Of a stretch of DNA of 7,016 nucleotides, positions 1 through 6,651 are shown piece by piece. The DNA lies in NCBI GenBank assembly GCA_964389475.1, contig CAYMFD010000145.1:1-7016 (forward strand), in the 5' to 3' direction. This DNA comes from CAYMFD01 sp964389475. Lineage in GTDB: Bacteria > Bacteroidota > Bacteroidia > Chitinophagales > Saprospiraceae. Position 1 is the stretch's first letter. Every line of letters starts with the position of its first letter. Below the pieces are notes generated by a model. The model was not told the DNA's origin, searched no databases, and saw only the letters and a program-made list of their open reading frames with translations. Made by a program: the position numbers and the translations under genes.

Positions 1-14
1 AAAAATCTAATCCT

Positions 15-3000
15 ATGAAAAGCGCATTTACAACCCTTCATCAAATGTCAAACAGCATGCGATTTATTACCCGTCGTCTACTACTACTGTGCACACTACT
101 TTTTACAGCCGGAGTAGCTCAGGCTGACATCATCGACCTACAAGCCTCTACCGTCAATGGTTACGTTGTAGGTAGTACCTCTGAGGTGTTAGTATCTGTA
201 TCATTTAACTCCAGCACAATGGAGTTTGCGGATATTATCAACTTCTCGACAGGGTCGCCTGATATTAGCCTTGCAGCTGGATCAACTAATAGCCCTAGTC
301 CTTACGTCGGCTGTGGACTTGACAGAGGTGACGTTTTTTCTGTTACTGGAGTTGGGTGGATGACACCTGGTGCTGGCGCAGGTAATTCTGGTTGTGGTGC
401 CTTTAGATCTGGCGAGACGCATGTCTTTCCTATCTCTATTATCAGCACAGGTACGGGGTCAGCTCCCGTGATGATAACTGTTACTGTCACCGGTGACGGT
501 AACGGCGAGACGTCTGCATCTCTACAGACATTTAATCTAATGATACAACCTACCGATTGTACTGTTACATGTACCAGCCCACAACCGGTAGCTGCAGGAG
601 CTAATGGTATGGCACTTGTGACTGTACCTGTCGTGACAACTACTGGATCGTGCACCAATTCTAGTTTTCCTGCTTACAGTGGTGAGTATCCCATAGGCAC
701 CACCACGATTGATGTCGTAGCCAATACGAATCCATTGGTCGCCTGTCAACTACAAATAGTAGTAGAAGATGTAACTCCTCCAACTATTACAGGAGCTGAC
801 AATGAAGTCATCCAATTGGGTAGTGGAGAGTGCGAAGCTGTCATCAATAAAGTGCTGGCAGTTGGTGACAATGGTAGTGATATGCCTGTCTCTATTAGTC
901 AAAACAATAGCAGTACGATAGACCTTGGTGTCGCTTGTCCAGGTGGAATTACGACAGTGAGTCGAGTATTTGATACAGATGACTACAACATAGACACAGA
1001 GCTTGATCTTACACAAATTGAGTTTGCAGTACTAGAAGCCTCAGGTGGTCAGACTGTAACAGCGACTGTATCATCTGTAGAAGGCACCTACCCAGGAGGT
1101 ACACTTACAGAATTAGGAACTGCCAGTAGAAATGTAGCGGCAGGCAATGACTTTTACGAAACGATCGATATCGATGTAACGATACCAGCTGGTACAACTT
1201 TCGTAGTGGAGCTTACAACTCAAGGTTCGCTATTCGGTGGTCCAGTATTTGGAACAACCTTTGACGGCGAGTCTAGTCCATCATATATACAAGCTCCTTT
1301 CTGCAATGTTGATAGCCCAGTGACTTTTGCGGATGCAGGATATGATGGACAGTCGTTAATCATGAATCTTACAGGTGAAGAGAAGGACGTGATCGTACGT
1401 CAAGTGGGTGATATGACTTACAGCTTAGAAGACGCCTTCCCTATCGGGGTGACTAACCTAGAGTATGAGGCAGTGGATGCATCTGGTAATACAACAAGCA
1501 TAACTTTTTCAGTAACCGTCAACGAATTTCAAAATCCAGTAGGTAGCCTTACTTGTAATGATCAAGTAAACGTATCTCTCGACCTCAACTGTAGAGACAC
1601 TATACACCCAGACCAAGTACTGGAGGGTGACATGTATGGTTGCTTTGACAACTACACGGTACAGATTGAGGATGACTTTGGCCGATCATTTGGCAACGTG
1701 GTAGATGCTAGTATGATCAATATGAATCTCAAAGTGAGAGTGCTAGGTCCTAATGGCAACTCTTGCTGGGGACGACTACTTATAGAAGACAAGGGTGCTA
1801 CCGGCCTGGTGTGTGATACTGTATACACTACTTGTACTGGTAACCTAGAACCTGGATCATCCATAGCAGGTAGAGTAACATTCTTAGCAGATATCCCATC
1901 AGGTGCTATCAGTGACGGAGCTCCTAGCAGCACAGATTACGAGGTCGAGGTATTCGGTCTAGTAGGTGCTAGTGTCGCGGATATCAACGTGGTACTCGAT
2001 ATCGACCACGATAACGTATCAGACCTAGCGGCTACAGTAACTAGTCCAGATGGTACGACCGTAGCACTATTTACTAGCCCAGGTACTACCTGCACAGAAG
2101 ATGGCCTACGACTGACCATGGACGATGAGGCCATGATGTCATATGCCGAACTTCAAGCAGCTTGCGAACCAGCTATACCAGCTATCACGGGACAGTTCCA
2201 GCCACAGAATAGCGACCTAAGCGATTTCGACGGTAAGGACCCTAACGGTACATGGACCATCACTATCTCTGACCAGAGCAATGGTAATGGTGGGGCCGTA
2301 CAAAACCTAAGTATCGTAATCGAGCAGTCCGGTGGTACCGTCGTATTCCCTACTCGTAATGCAGTGACATTTACATCAACGGGTACAAACCAATATAACG
2401 TCAGTGGTATAGACGCTTGCGGCGATGTGACGGCAACCTACACGGACGATGCAGTGGATCAGCCATGTACTAGCCCATATGAGCAGATCATCAGTAGAAC
2501 ATGGAATACAGAGGATGCGGAGGGTAACCAGTCGCTACCTTGTACGCAGATCATCTACGTGTTTAGAAATGACCTAAGTACGCTAGAGTTCCCTATGCAC
2601 TTCGATGGTGTAGACGGAAGACCAACCCTAAGTTGCTCACAATATGGTGATGTAGATAGAAGCAACACAGTTGTAGAAGTACCTCCATCAGCTACTGGCG
2701 GTGGACCAGCGGGTGACTTTTGCGACAATGTGCAGATACTAGAACCAGTCGATCAAGTGATCGATGTATGCCCTAAATCATTCAAAATAATCAGAAGATG
2801 GAAGATCGTAGAGTGGTGTAGTGGAGATGTGATCGAATACAATCAGATCATCAAGATAGAAGATAGCGAAGGACCGAGACTAACATGTCCTAGTGATGTG
2901 ACGGTATCAACTGCGCAGTACGAGTGTAACTCCAACCATATAGCTGTTAAGCCGACAATACGATTTGAGTGTAGCGACAATGTAACATACAGTGTTGCTT

Positions 3001-5867
3001 ACCTATTGCCAGGTTTAGATGGACAGCCTAATACAACAACAGGAATCTACGAGAGCAACAACGTTAGTTCATTTGGTGGCAACTTCCTAGTAAGTGCATT
3101 GCCTGTAGGTACGAGCCGCATACAGTGGACCGTCACAGATGAGTGTGGTAATGCCAGCACATGCGACTATGATGTAACAGTGGTTGATGAAACACCCCCG
3201 ATTGCAGCATGCGATGAGTTTACAGTGACCTCTCTAGGTTCTGACGGTACGGCATATGTTAAAGCATTGACGTTTGATGATGAAAGCTACGACAACTGCT
3301 CTGAGCTTACCTATCATGCCCGTAAGATGGTGGATGTATGTGGTATATCAGGCATATCAGTCTTTAGAGATGAGATTGCCTTCTGCTGTGAGGAGGTAGG
3401 AACTAGTGTAATGGTAGAGTTCCGAGTAACGGATGCATCCGGCAATAGCAATACTTGCATGGTTGAGGTTACTATCGATGATAAGTTGCCACCATACATC
3501 ACGCAGTGTCCTGCTGATATCACGCTTAACTGCCAGGCTGACTTCACAGACTTATCTATTACTGGTATACCAGAAGCTATAGACAACTGTGAGATAGATA
3601 CCACCTTTATGAGAGATCGAGGTAACCTAGACCAATGTGGTAGAGGCGTGATCACACGTACATGGACCGTTGAGGATAAGCAAGGGCTAAAAGGTAGCTG
3701 TTTCCAGACTATCACGGTTACAGATCTAGACCCGTTTGACATTCGTGACATCCGCTTCCCACGTGACTACGACGATGCGACTTGTGACTACGACCTATCA
3801 CCAGATGTCACTGGTCGTCCACGTATCAGCGATGATATATGCAGCTTGACGGCTGTAGACTATGACGATCAAGTATTCTCGTTTGTAGATAGTAGCTGTG
3901 TCAAGGTCCTACGTACATGGACTGTCATCGACTGGTGTACTTATGACCCTAATAACGTCTCGACTAGTGGTCAGACGCCTGGACTATATACAGATGTACA
4001 GATCATCAAGATCGATAACAAGGTGGCACCTGTCATCGTCGAGCCATGTGTAAGAGAGGAGTTATGTAGCTTCGGTGAGTGCGGTGGCCTAGTCACTATC
4101 TCTAAGACTGCGACAGACGACTGTACGCCGGTAGAAGACCTACTCTGGGAGTGGAGCCTAGACATCGGTGCAGATGGCACAATAGACAGACGAGGTAGTG
4201 GTAACTCACTGACTACGGAGTTAGATAATGGTAATTACTCTATCACGTGGTTAGTGGAAGACAAGTGTGGTAATACCGACCATTGTACACAAGACTTTGA
4301 AGTAAAAGACTGCAAGAAGCCGTCACCATACTGCCGATCATCAGTAACCACCGTGGTAATGCCTAACAATGGTATGATCGATATATGGGCGAGTGACTTT
4401 AATCTTTACAGTACTGATAACTGTACACCGGACGAGGACCTACGATACTCATTTAGCAGATCTACATCAGATACACGTAGAGTATTTAGCTGTGATGACA
4501 TCATCAATGGCGAAGAGGTATTCATACCACTCACGATGTATGTCACGGATAACGAAGGCAACTTCGACTTCTGTGAGGTGGCCATCATCATCCAAGATGG
4601 TATCGATAACGTCTGTGACTCTACATCTACTACAGGTAGCTTATCTGTAACTGGATCTGTCTCGATACATAGCGGAGGTCTACTAAGTACTACAGACGTA
4701 GTCTTGAGATCAATCACGGGCGAGACAAAGACTACATCCGTCGACGCTGCTGGGCAGTATGCCTTTACGGACATCGCTAGTGGTTATGATTACACGCTAC
4801 AAGCAGAGAAGACAGATGGCATAGACGAAGGCGTCTCTACACTAGACCTCGTACTTATACAGCGTCACATCATCGCCATCAGCCCATTCGTCGATCCTAT
4901 GTCGATGATCGCAGCTGATATAGATAACAATGACCGTGTAAGTGGGTCTGATATAGTAGCACTACGTAGACTCATCCTCGGTATCACTAATGAGATGCCT
5001 AATGGCCAGCAGTCGTGGAGATTCGTCGGTGCTAATGCTAGTATGACCGTAGACAATGCGCTACCCTACAAGGAGACGATCGATATCAACAACCTAGCGT
5101 CTGACTCGCATAACAATGACTTTAAGGCGATCAAGATCGGTGATATCAACAATAGTGCAACGGGTAACCTCAGTGGTAACAGACAGGTTGAGATAAGATC
5201 TGGTCAAGTAGTCACCCTAGTGGTGGACGATGCGACATTTACGGCTGGACAAGAGGTAGTAGTACCTGTATACCTGGACGAGAAAATCGATATCGCAGGA
5301 TACCAGATGGCTATGTCATACGCTGGTGATCTACTATCATTTAAAGAAGTGCAAGCCGGTCAAGTAACTGTGACCAATGCGGATGTACACGTAAGCGACA
5401 ACATGATCAAGACGGCATATGCTAGCAATGATGTGGTAGCTGCAGATGCTGGCGATCCACTATACTACCTAGTGTTTGAGGCACAGTCGACGGCAACGTT
5501 GAGCAAGGCCATCTCACTAGATGCAACTGCACTGACGGCAGAACTGTATGATGACAACCTAGAGATCTACGACCTGACACTGAGCCTACGTAGCCCAGAG
5601 GTCCTAACTCTTACGGTTGATCAGAATACGCCTAACCCATTTGACGGGCTTACGACCATCACATTCAACACACCAGTGGATAGTGATGTGATCGTAGAAG
5701 TTACCGACCTAGCGGGCAAGGCTGTCTACAGAGCTAAACAATACTATACAGCAGGTCAGCACAACATCGAGTTCGATGCCAGTGACCTAGGAGCTCAAGG
5801 TATACTATTCTACACCATCAGCAACGAGCAAGAGTCTGTGACTCGACGGATGATTGCCATCCGTTAA
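15..5867 (+). CDS. Giant secreted multidomain protein: HYR-like modules, P domain, dockerin, cohesin-like domain, T9SS type A sorting tail
   Basis: A 1950-residue protein, predicted to cross the inner membrane by Sec and the outer membrane by the type IX system, then be anchored or released; a surface adhesin or scaffold role is inferred. Seen in order: signal peptide (residues 15-37, cleavage after AQA); unrecognised beta-rich region (38-180); HYR-like module (181-252); HYR-like module (253-503) interrupted by a beta-sandwich insert (about 305-455); Saprospiraceae-type Cys module (504-600); P domain (about 640-772); HYR-like Cys modules to about 1530; small beta-sandwich (1541-1600); dockerin (1600-1660); cohesin-like domain (1730-1858); T9SS type A tail (1865-1950, with NTPNPF and a GK-V motif). 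No protease or glycosidase catalytic domain is visible. ATG 15 gives 14 residues before the hydrophobic segment; ATG 57 (MRFITRRLLLLC) gives a more typical signal peptide. No Shine-Dalgarno site is visible. A strong terminator follows 33 bp after the stop. Confidence 0.93.
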   Translation: MKSAFTTLHQMSNSMRFITRRLLLLCTLLFTAGVAQADIIDLQASTVNGYVVGSTSEVLVSVSFNSSTMEFADIINFSTGSPDISLAAGSTNSPSPYVGCGLDRGDVFSVTGVGWMTPGAGAGNSGCGAFRSGETHVFPISIISTGTGSAPVMITVTVTGDGNGETSASLQTFNLMIQPTDCTVTCTSPQPVAAGANGMALVTVPVVTTTGSCTNSSFPAYSGEYPIGTTTIDVVANTNPLVACQLQIVVEDVTPPTITGADNEVIQLGSGECEAVINKVLAVGDNGSDMPVSISQNNSSTIDLGVACPGGITTVSRVFDTDDYNIDTELDLTQIEFAVLEASGGQTVTATVSSVEGTYPGGTLTELGTASRNVAAGNDFYETIDIDVTIPAGTTFVVELTTQGSLFGGPVFGTTFDGESSPSYIQAPFCNVDSPVTFADAGYDGQSLIMNLTGEEKDVIVRQVGDMTYSLEDAFPIGVTNLEYEAVDASGNTTSITFSVTVNEFQNPVGSLTCNDQVNVSLDLNCRDTIHPDQVLEGDMYGCFDNYTVQIEDDFGRSFGNVVDASMINMNLKVRVLGPNGNSCWGRLLIEDKGATGLVCDTVYTTCTGNLEPGSSIAGRVTFLADIPSGAISDGAPSSTDYEVEVFGLVGASVADINVVLDIDHDNVSDLAATVTSPDGTTVALFTSPGTTCTEDGLRLTMDDEAMMSYAELQAACEPAIPAITGQFQPQNSDLSDFDGKDPNGTWTITISDQSNGNGGAVQNLSIVIEQSGGTVVFPTRNAVTFTSTGTNQYNVSGIDACGDVTATYTDDAVDQPCTSPYEQIISRTWNTEDAEGNQSLPCTQIIYVFRNDLSTLEFPMHFDGVDGRPTLSCSQYGDVDRSNTVVEVPPSATGGGPAGDFCDNVQILEPVDQVIDVCPKSFKIIRRWKIVEWCSGDVIEYNQIIKIEDSEGPRLTCPSDVTVSTAQYECNSNHIAVKPTIRFECSDNVTYSVAYLLPGLDGQPNTTTGIYESNNVSSFGGNFLVSALPVGTSRIQWTVTDECGNASTCDYDVTVVDETPPIAACDEFTVTSLGSDGTAYVKALTFDDESYDNCSELTYHARKMVDVCGISGISVFRDEIAFCCEEVGTSVMVEFRVTDASGNSNTCMVEVTIDDKLPPYITQCPADITLNCQADFTDLSITGIPEAIDNCEIDTTFMRDRGNLDQCGRGVITRTWTVEDKQGLKGSCFQTITVTDLDPFDIRDIRFPRDYDDATCDYDLSPDVTGRPRISDDICSLTAVDYDDQVFSFVDSSCVKVLRTWTVIDWCTYDPNNVSTSGQTPGLYTDVQIIKIDNKVAPVIVEPCVREELCSFGECGGLVTISKTATDDCTPVEDLLWEWSLDIGADGTIDRRGSGNSLTTELDNGNYSITWLVEDKCGNTDHCTQDFEVKDCKKPSPYCRSSVTTVVMPNNGMIDIWASDFNLYSTDNCTPDEDLRYSFSRSTSDTRRVFSCDDIINGEEVFIPLTMYVTDNEGNFDFCEVAIIIQDGIDNVCDSTSTTGSLSVTGSVSIHSGGLLSTTDVVLRSITGETKTTSVDAAGQYAFTDIASGYDYTLQAEKTDGIDEGVSTLDLVLIQRHIIAISPFVDPMSMIAADIDNNDRVSGSDIVALRRLILGITNEMPNGQQSWRFVGANASMTVDNALPYKETIDINNLASDSHNNDFKAIKIGDINNSATGNLSGNRQVEIRSGQVVTLVVDDATFTAGQEVVVPVYLDEKIDIAGYQMAMSYAGDLLSFKEVQAGQVTVTNADVHVSDNMIKTAYASNDVVAADAGDPLYYLVFEAQSTATLSKAISLDATALTAELYDDNLEIYDLTLSLRSPEVLTLTVDQNTPNPFDGLTTITFNTPVDSDVIVEVTDLAGKAVYRAKQYYTAGQHNIEFDASDLGAQGILFYTISNEQESVTRRMIAIR
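57..125 (+). other. Sec signal peptide of the giant protein
   Basis: Residues 15-37 form a classic signal: a basic n-region (R16, R20, R21), the hydrophobic run LLLLCTLLF, and a small-residue c-region ending AQA before D38. The one Cys (C26) lies inside the hydrophobic core and not in a lipobox, so a lipoprotein is unlikely. A Sec signal is expected for T9SS cargo. Confidence 0.85.
927..1379 (+). other. Beta-sandwich domain inserted in a HYR-like module (residues about 305-455)
   Basis: A HYR-like module opens at residues 253-303 (VTPPTI) and its usual closing strand (FPIGVTNLEYEAVDASGN) appears only at 475-492. Between them lie about 150 residues that begin ACPGGITTVSRVFD and include GTYPGGTLTELGTAS, IPAGTTFVVELTT and SPSYIQAPFC, ending near LIMNLTG. 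From memory, this pattern resembles a stand-alone domain of bacterial secreted proteins (SRVFDL, YPGGTLT, PAGTxLVVE, PSYIxAPxC, MHxVMNVTG). I cannot name its Pfam entry. The function is unknown; a binding or adhesion role is a guess. The boundaries are approximate. Confidence 0.6.
1932..2330 (+). other. Proprotein-convertase P (Homo B) domain
   Basis: Residues about 640-772 match the P-domain pattern: ADINVVLDIDHDNVSDLAAT followed by SPDGTTVALF, and near the end FDGKDPNGTWTITISDQ plus a closing strand QNLSIVIEQ. In subtilisin-like convertases this jelly-roll domain follows the protease and stabilises it. Here no protease domain is present anywhere in the chain, so it probably acts as a structural or binding module, as in many Bacteroidota secreted proteins. 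The preceding residues 600-640 (from CDTVYTTC) look like a lead-in linker. Confidence 0.8.
2580..2864 (+). repeat. Cys-rich repeat module, copy 1 (residues about 856-950)
   Basis: This protein-level repeat pairs with a second copy at residues about 1245-1336. Shared landmarks are a FP-x-D-Y/F start, a GRP motif, C-D/S-x-V in the middle, then the end pattern C-x-K-(I/V)-(I/L)-R-x-W-x-(I/V)-(V/I)-(E/D)-W-C and QIIKI-(E/D). The copies are well diverged, so they are not a recent DNA duplication. Such modules recur in giant T9SS-exported proteins of Saprospiraceae, where they appear as stalk elements of unknown function. Confidence 0.65.
3747..4022 (+). repeat. Cys-rich repeat module, copy 2 (residues about 1245-1336)
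   Basis: This is the partner of the module at residues 856-950. It reads IRFPRDYDD at the start, then VTGRPRISDDIC, CVKVLRTWTVIDWC and QIIKIDNK at the end. It carries an extra loop of about ten residues (around 1311-1324) between the WC motif and QIIKI that copy 1 lacks. HYR-like modules sit on both sides. Confidence 0.65.
4812..4994 (+). other. Type I-like dockerin (residues about 1600-1660)
   Basis: Two F-hand-like repeats are visible: GVSTLDLVLIQRHIIA, and AADIDNNDRVSGSDIVALRR followed by LILG. The second loop has the expected calcium ligands at positions 1, 3, 5, 9 and 12 (D1635, D1637, N1639, S1643, D1646). The first loop is degenerate at positions 1 and 3 (T1600, G1602) but keeps D1604, S1608 and D1611. 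In cellulosomes dockerins bind cohesins; in Saprospiraceae such dockerins occur near the C terminus of non-cellulosomal T9SS proteins, and the partner is unknown. Confidence 0.85.
5202..5588 (+). other. Cohesin-like beta-sandwich domain (residues about 1730-1858)
   Basis: The segment has the cohesin layout: an early strand, then FTAGQEVVVPVYLDE, IAGYQMAMSYAGDLLSFKEV, a variable middle, DPLYYLVFEAQ, and closing strands near ELYDDNLEIYDLTL. The motif of a domain-initial strand followed by V-P-V and a Y-D-like strand is characteristic. About 70 residues (1660-1729, with SWRFVGA and IKIGDINNSATGN) link it to the dockerin, as is common in Saprospiraceae proteins. The domain has no Cys. Confidence 0.65.
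5607..5867 (+). other. Type IX secretion C-terminal sorting domain, type A
   Basis: Residues 1865-1950 show the hallmarks of the Por secretion tail: NTPNPFDGLTTITFNTP, then VIVEVTDLAGKAV, then a YTAGQHNIEF strand, then LGAQGILFYTI and a final VTRRMIAIR strand. This tail directs export across the outer membrane and, for type A tails, is normally cleaved by the PorU sortase with transfer to lipopolysaccharide. The T9SS machinery is not in this window. Confidence 0.92.
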
Positions 5868-5900
5868 GACACGGCATAAACAAGCATTTTTCAGGGATCA

Positions 5901-5941
5901 AAGTAGGGTCGGCATTAACTTGTCGGCCCTACTTCTTTTTT
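5901..5941 (+). terminator. Intrinsic terminator of the giant gene
   Basis: A 13-bp stem (5901-5913 pairs with 5922-5934; AAGTAGGGTCGGC on the left) contains two G-U wobbles, has an 8-nt loop, and is followed by C then six T (5936-5941). It lies 33 bp after the stop codon of the giant gene. The hairpin overlaps the 3' end of the convergent DUF4197 gene, whose stop codon (5915-5917) sits in the loop. The minus-strand side has no T run, so it probably terminates only plus-strand transcription efficiently. Confidence 0.85.
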
Positions 5942-6619
5942 CTGCTTATTGGTGTAATAGTCAAATACCTTGGTCACCACCTTATCACCCATTTGCCGGT
6001 AAGTTGCCCTTGCCTTTTTCTCTTCCTTACCTATCGTTAAGAATACACCATCGACGGCTTTTTCTGCTAGGAAGTCAGAGAGGCTGCTATCTACTTTTTG
6101 CTTTGCAAAAAGATTATAAGCTCCAGCGGCCATCGGCCAGTACTGCTTGGCCTCCGTCTTAGCTAGCTCGCCATCTATCTGCTCGCTGTAGCGTTGCTTG
6201 ACACTAGCATACATCGCCTCCCTCATCACGGTAGTTGCCGCATCGGGGCCACCGAGTACTACCTGGGCCGCATCTTTAAATCTTAGTGTCTTGATCGCAT
6301 CATGGATGGTGCCTTCTGTCTCTACTAGCGCTACCCGAGTCGCCGCCTCTATCTGAGCAGTGACCTGATCGACCTGTCCAGCGAGGCCAGCCCGCTTAAG
6401 GCCATCAAGTACCACGGCCAGCTCTCCTGGCAGCACTGCCTCTAGGCCATTATCATTGACCTGCTTGAGTGTAGCGATAGCTCTCAACGTACTACTGTCA
6501 AGGACCTTACGTAGTGCGGTAGCCGTCTCTAGGGCTGATGGTTCTATGCTCAGACTAGAGAGTGTCTTGCATGACGTCGAGAGGCCAACGACTAATAAAA
6601 AAGCCAATAGTCTATTCAT
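5915..6619 (-). CDS. DUF4197 family lipoprotein
   Basis: A 234-residue protein of the DUF4197 family, of unknown biochemical function. Seen: a hydrophobic lipoprotein signal (MNRLLAFLLVVGLSTSC) with the probable lipidated Cys at residue 17; an alpha-helical body; and the family signatures AIKTLRFKDAAQVVLGG plus DAAT (about 109-129), KQYWPMAAGAYNLF (158-171), and LAEKAVDGVFLTIGKEEKKA (184-203). Family members usually end soon after a helix holding the last K-V-F; here KVFDYYTNKQKKEV adds a short basic tail. ATG 6619 is preferred because it starts the lipoprotein signal directly and has AAAGG 7 nt upstream; an upstream in-frame TTG at 6643 would add eight residues without benefit. It is convergent with the giant gene and divergent, by 32 bp, from the DUF2279 gene. 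The product is expected in the periplasm, anchored to a membrane; the lipobox (LSTSC) is relaxed, as is common in Bacteroidota. Confidence 0.9.
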   Translation of the reverse strand: MNRLLAFLLVVGLSTSCKTLSSLSIEPSALETATALRKVLDSSTLRAIATLKQVNDNGLEAVLPGELAVVLDGLKRAGLAGQVDQVTAQIEAATRVALVETEGTIHDAIKTLRFKDAAQVVLGGPDAATTVMREAMYASVKQRYSEQIDGELAKTEAKQYWPMAAGAYNLFAKQKVDSSLSDFLAEKAVDGVFLTIGKEEKKARATYRQMGDKVVTKVFDYYTNKQKKEVGPTS

Positions 6620-6624
6620 ACCTG

Positions 6625-6632
6625 TACCTTTG
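6625..6632 (+). promoter_or_regulatory. Candidate Bacteroidota -7 box for the DUF2279 gene
   Basis: TACCTTTG matches the Bacteroidota -7 consensus TAnnTTTG at every defined base. It would start transcription near 6637-6640, leaving a leader of about 12-15 nt before ATG 6652. No TTG-type -33 element is evident at the expected distance upstream, so the call rests on one 8-bp match. Read on the other strand, the same bases hold the AAAGG that precedes the DUF4197 start. Confidence 0.4.
6627..6631 (-). promoter_or_regulatory. Shine-Dalgarno-like site of the DUF4197 gene
   Basis: On the minus strand AAAGG lies 7 nt before ATG 6619 (AAAGGTACAGGT then ATG). It supports that start over the upstream TTG. 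It is a moderate match only, and Bacteroidota often initiate without strong sites. Confidence 0.45.
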
Positions 6633-6651
6633 AAGTGTGTCAAAAATCACA

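Noticed and set aside
302..658. Minus-strand open frame of 118 codons inside the giant gene
   Set aside because: It is antisense to a clear signal-bearing secreted protein, has no recognisable domain, and its composition mirrors the sense strand.
3314..3751. Minus-strand open frame of 145 codons
   Set aside because: It lies fully antisense to well-supported HYR-like modules; no motif or ribosome site supports it.
4406..4774. Minus-strand open frame of 122 codons
   Set aside because: It is antisense to the last Cys module and the small beta-sandwich of the giant protein, with no family resemblance.
4812..5588. Cellulosome component
   Set aside because: A dockerin and a cohesin-like domain are present, but there is no glycoside hydrolase, carbohydrate-binding module or scaffoldin context; such cassettes are common in non-cellulosomal Saprospiraceae proteins.
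15..5867. Recent tandem DNA repeats or a CRISPR-like array in the giant gene
   Set aside because: The similarity is at protein level only; I saw no long identical DNA repeats or regular spacers.
5854..6162. Plus-strand open frame of 102 codons overlapping the end of the giant gene
   Set aside because: It starts at TTG, runs through the terminator and then antisense to the DUF4197 gene; the product has no recognisable features.
6641..6648. Candidate minus-strand -7 box GATTTTTG for the DUF4197 gene
   Set aside because: One defined base differs from TAnnTTTG and no -33 element lies at a suitable distance, so the match is too weak to annotate.
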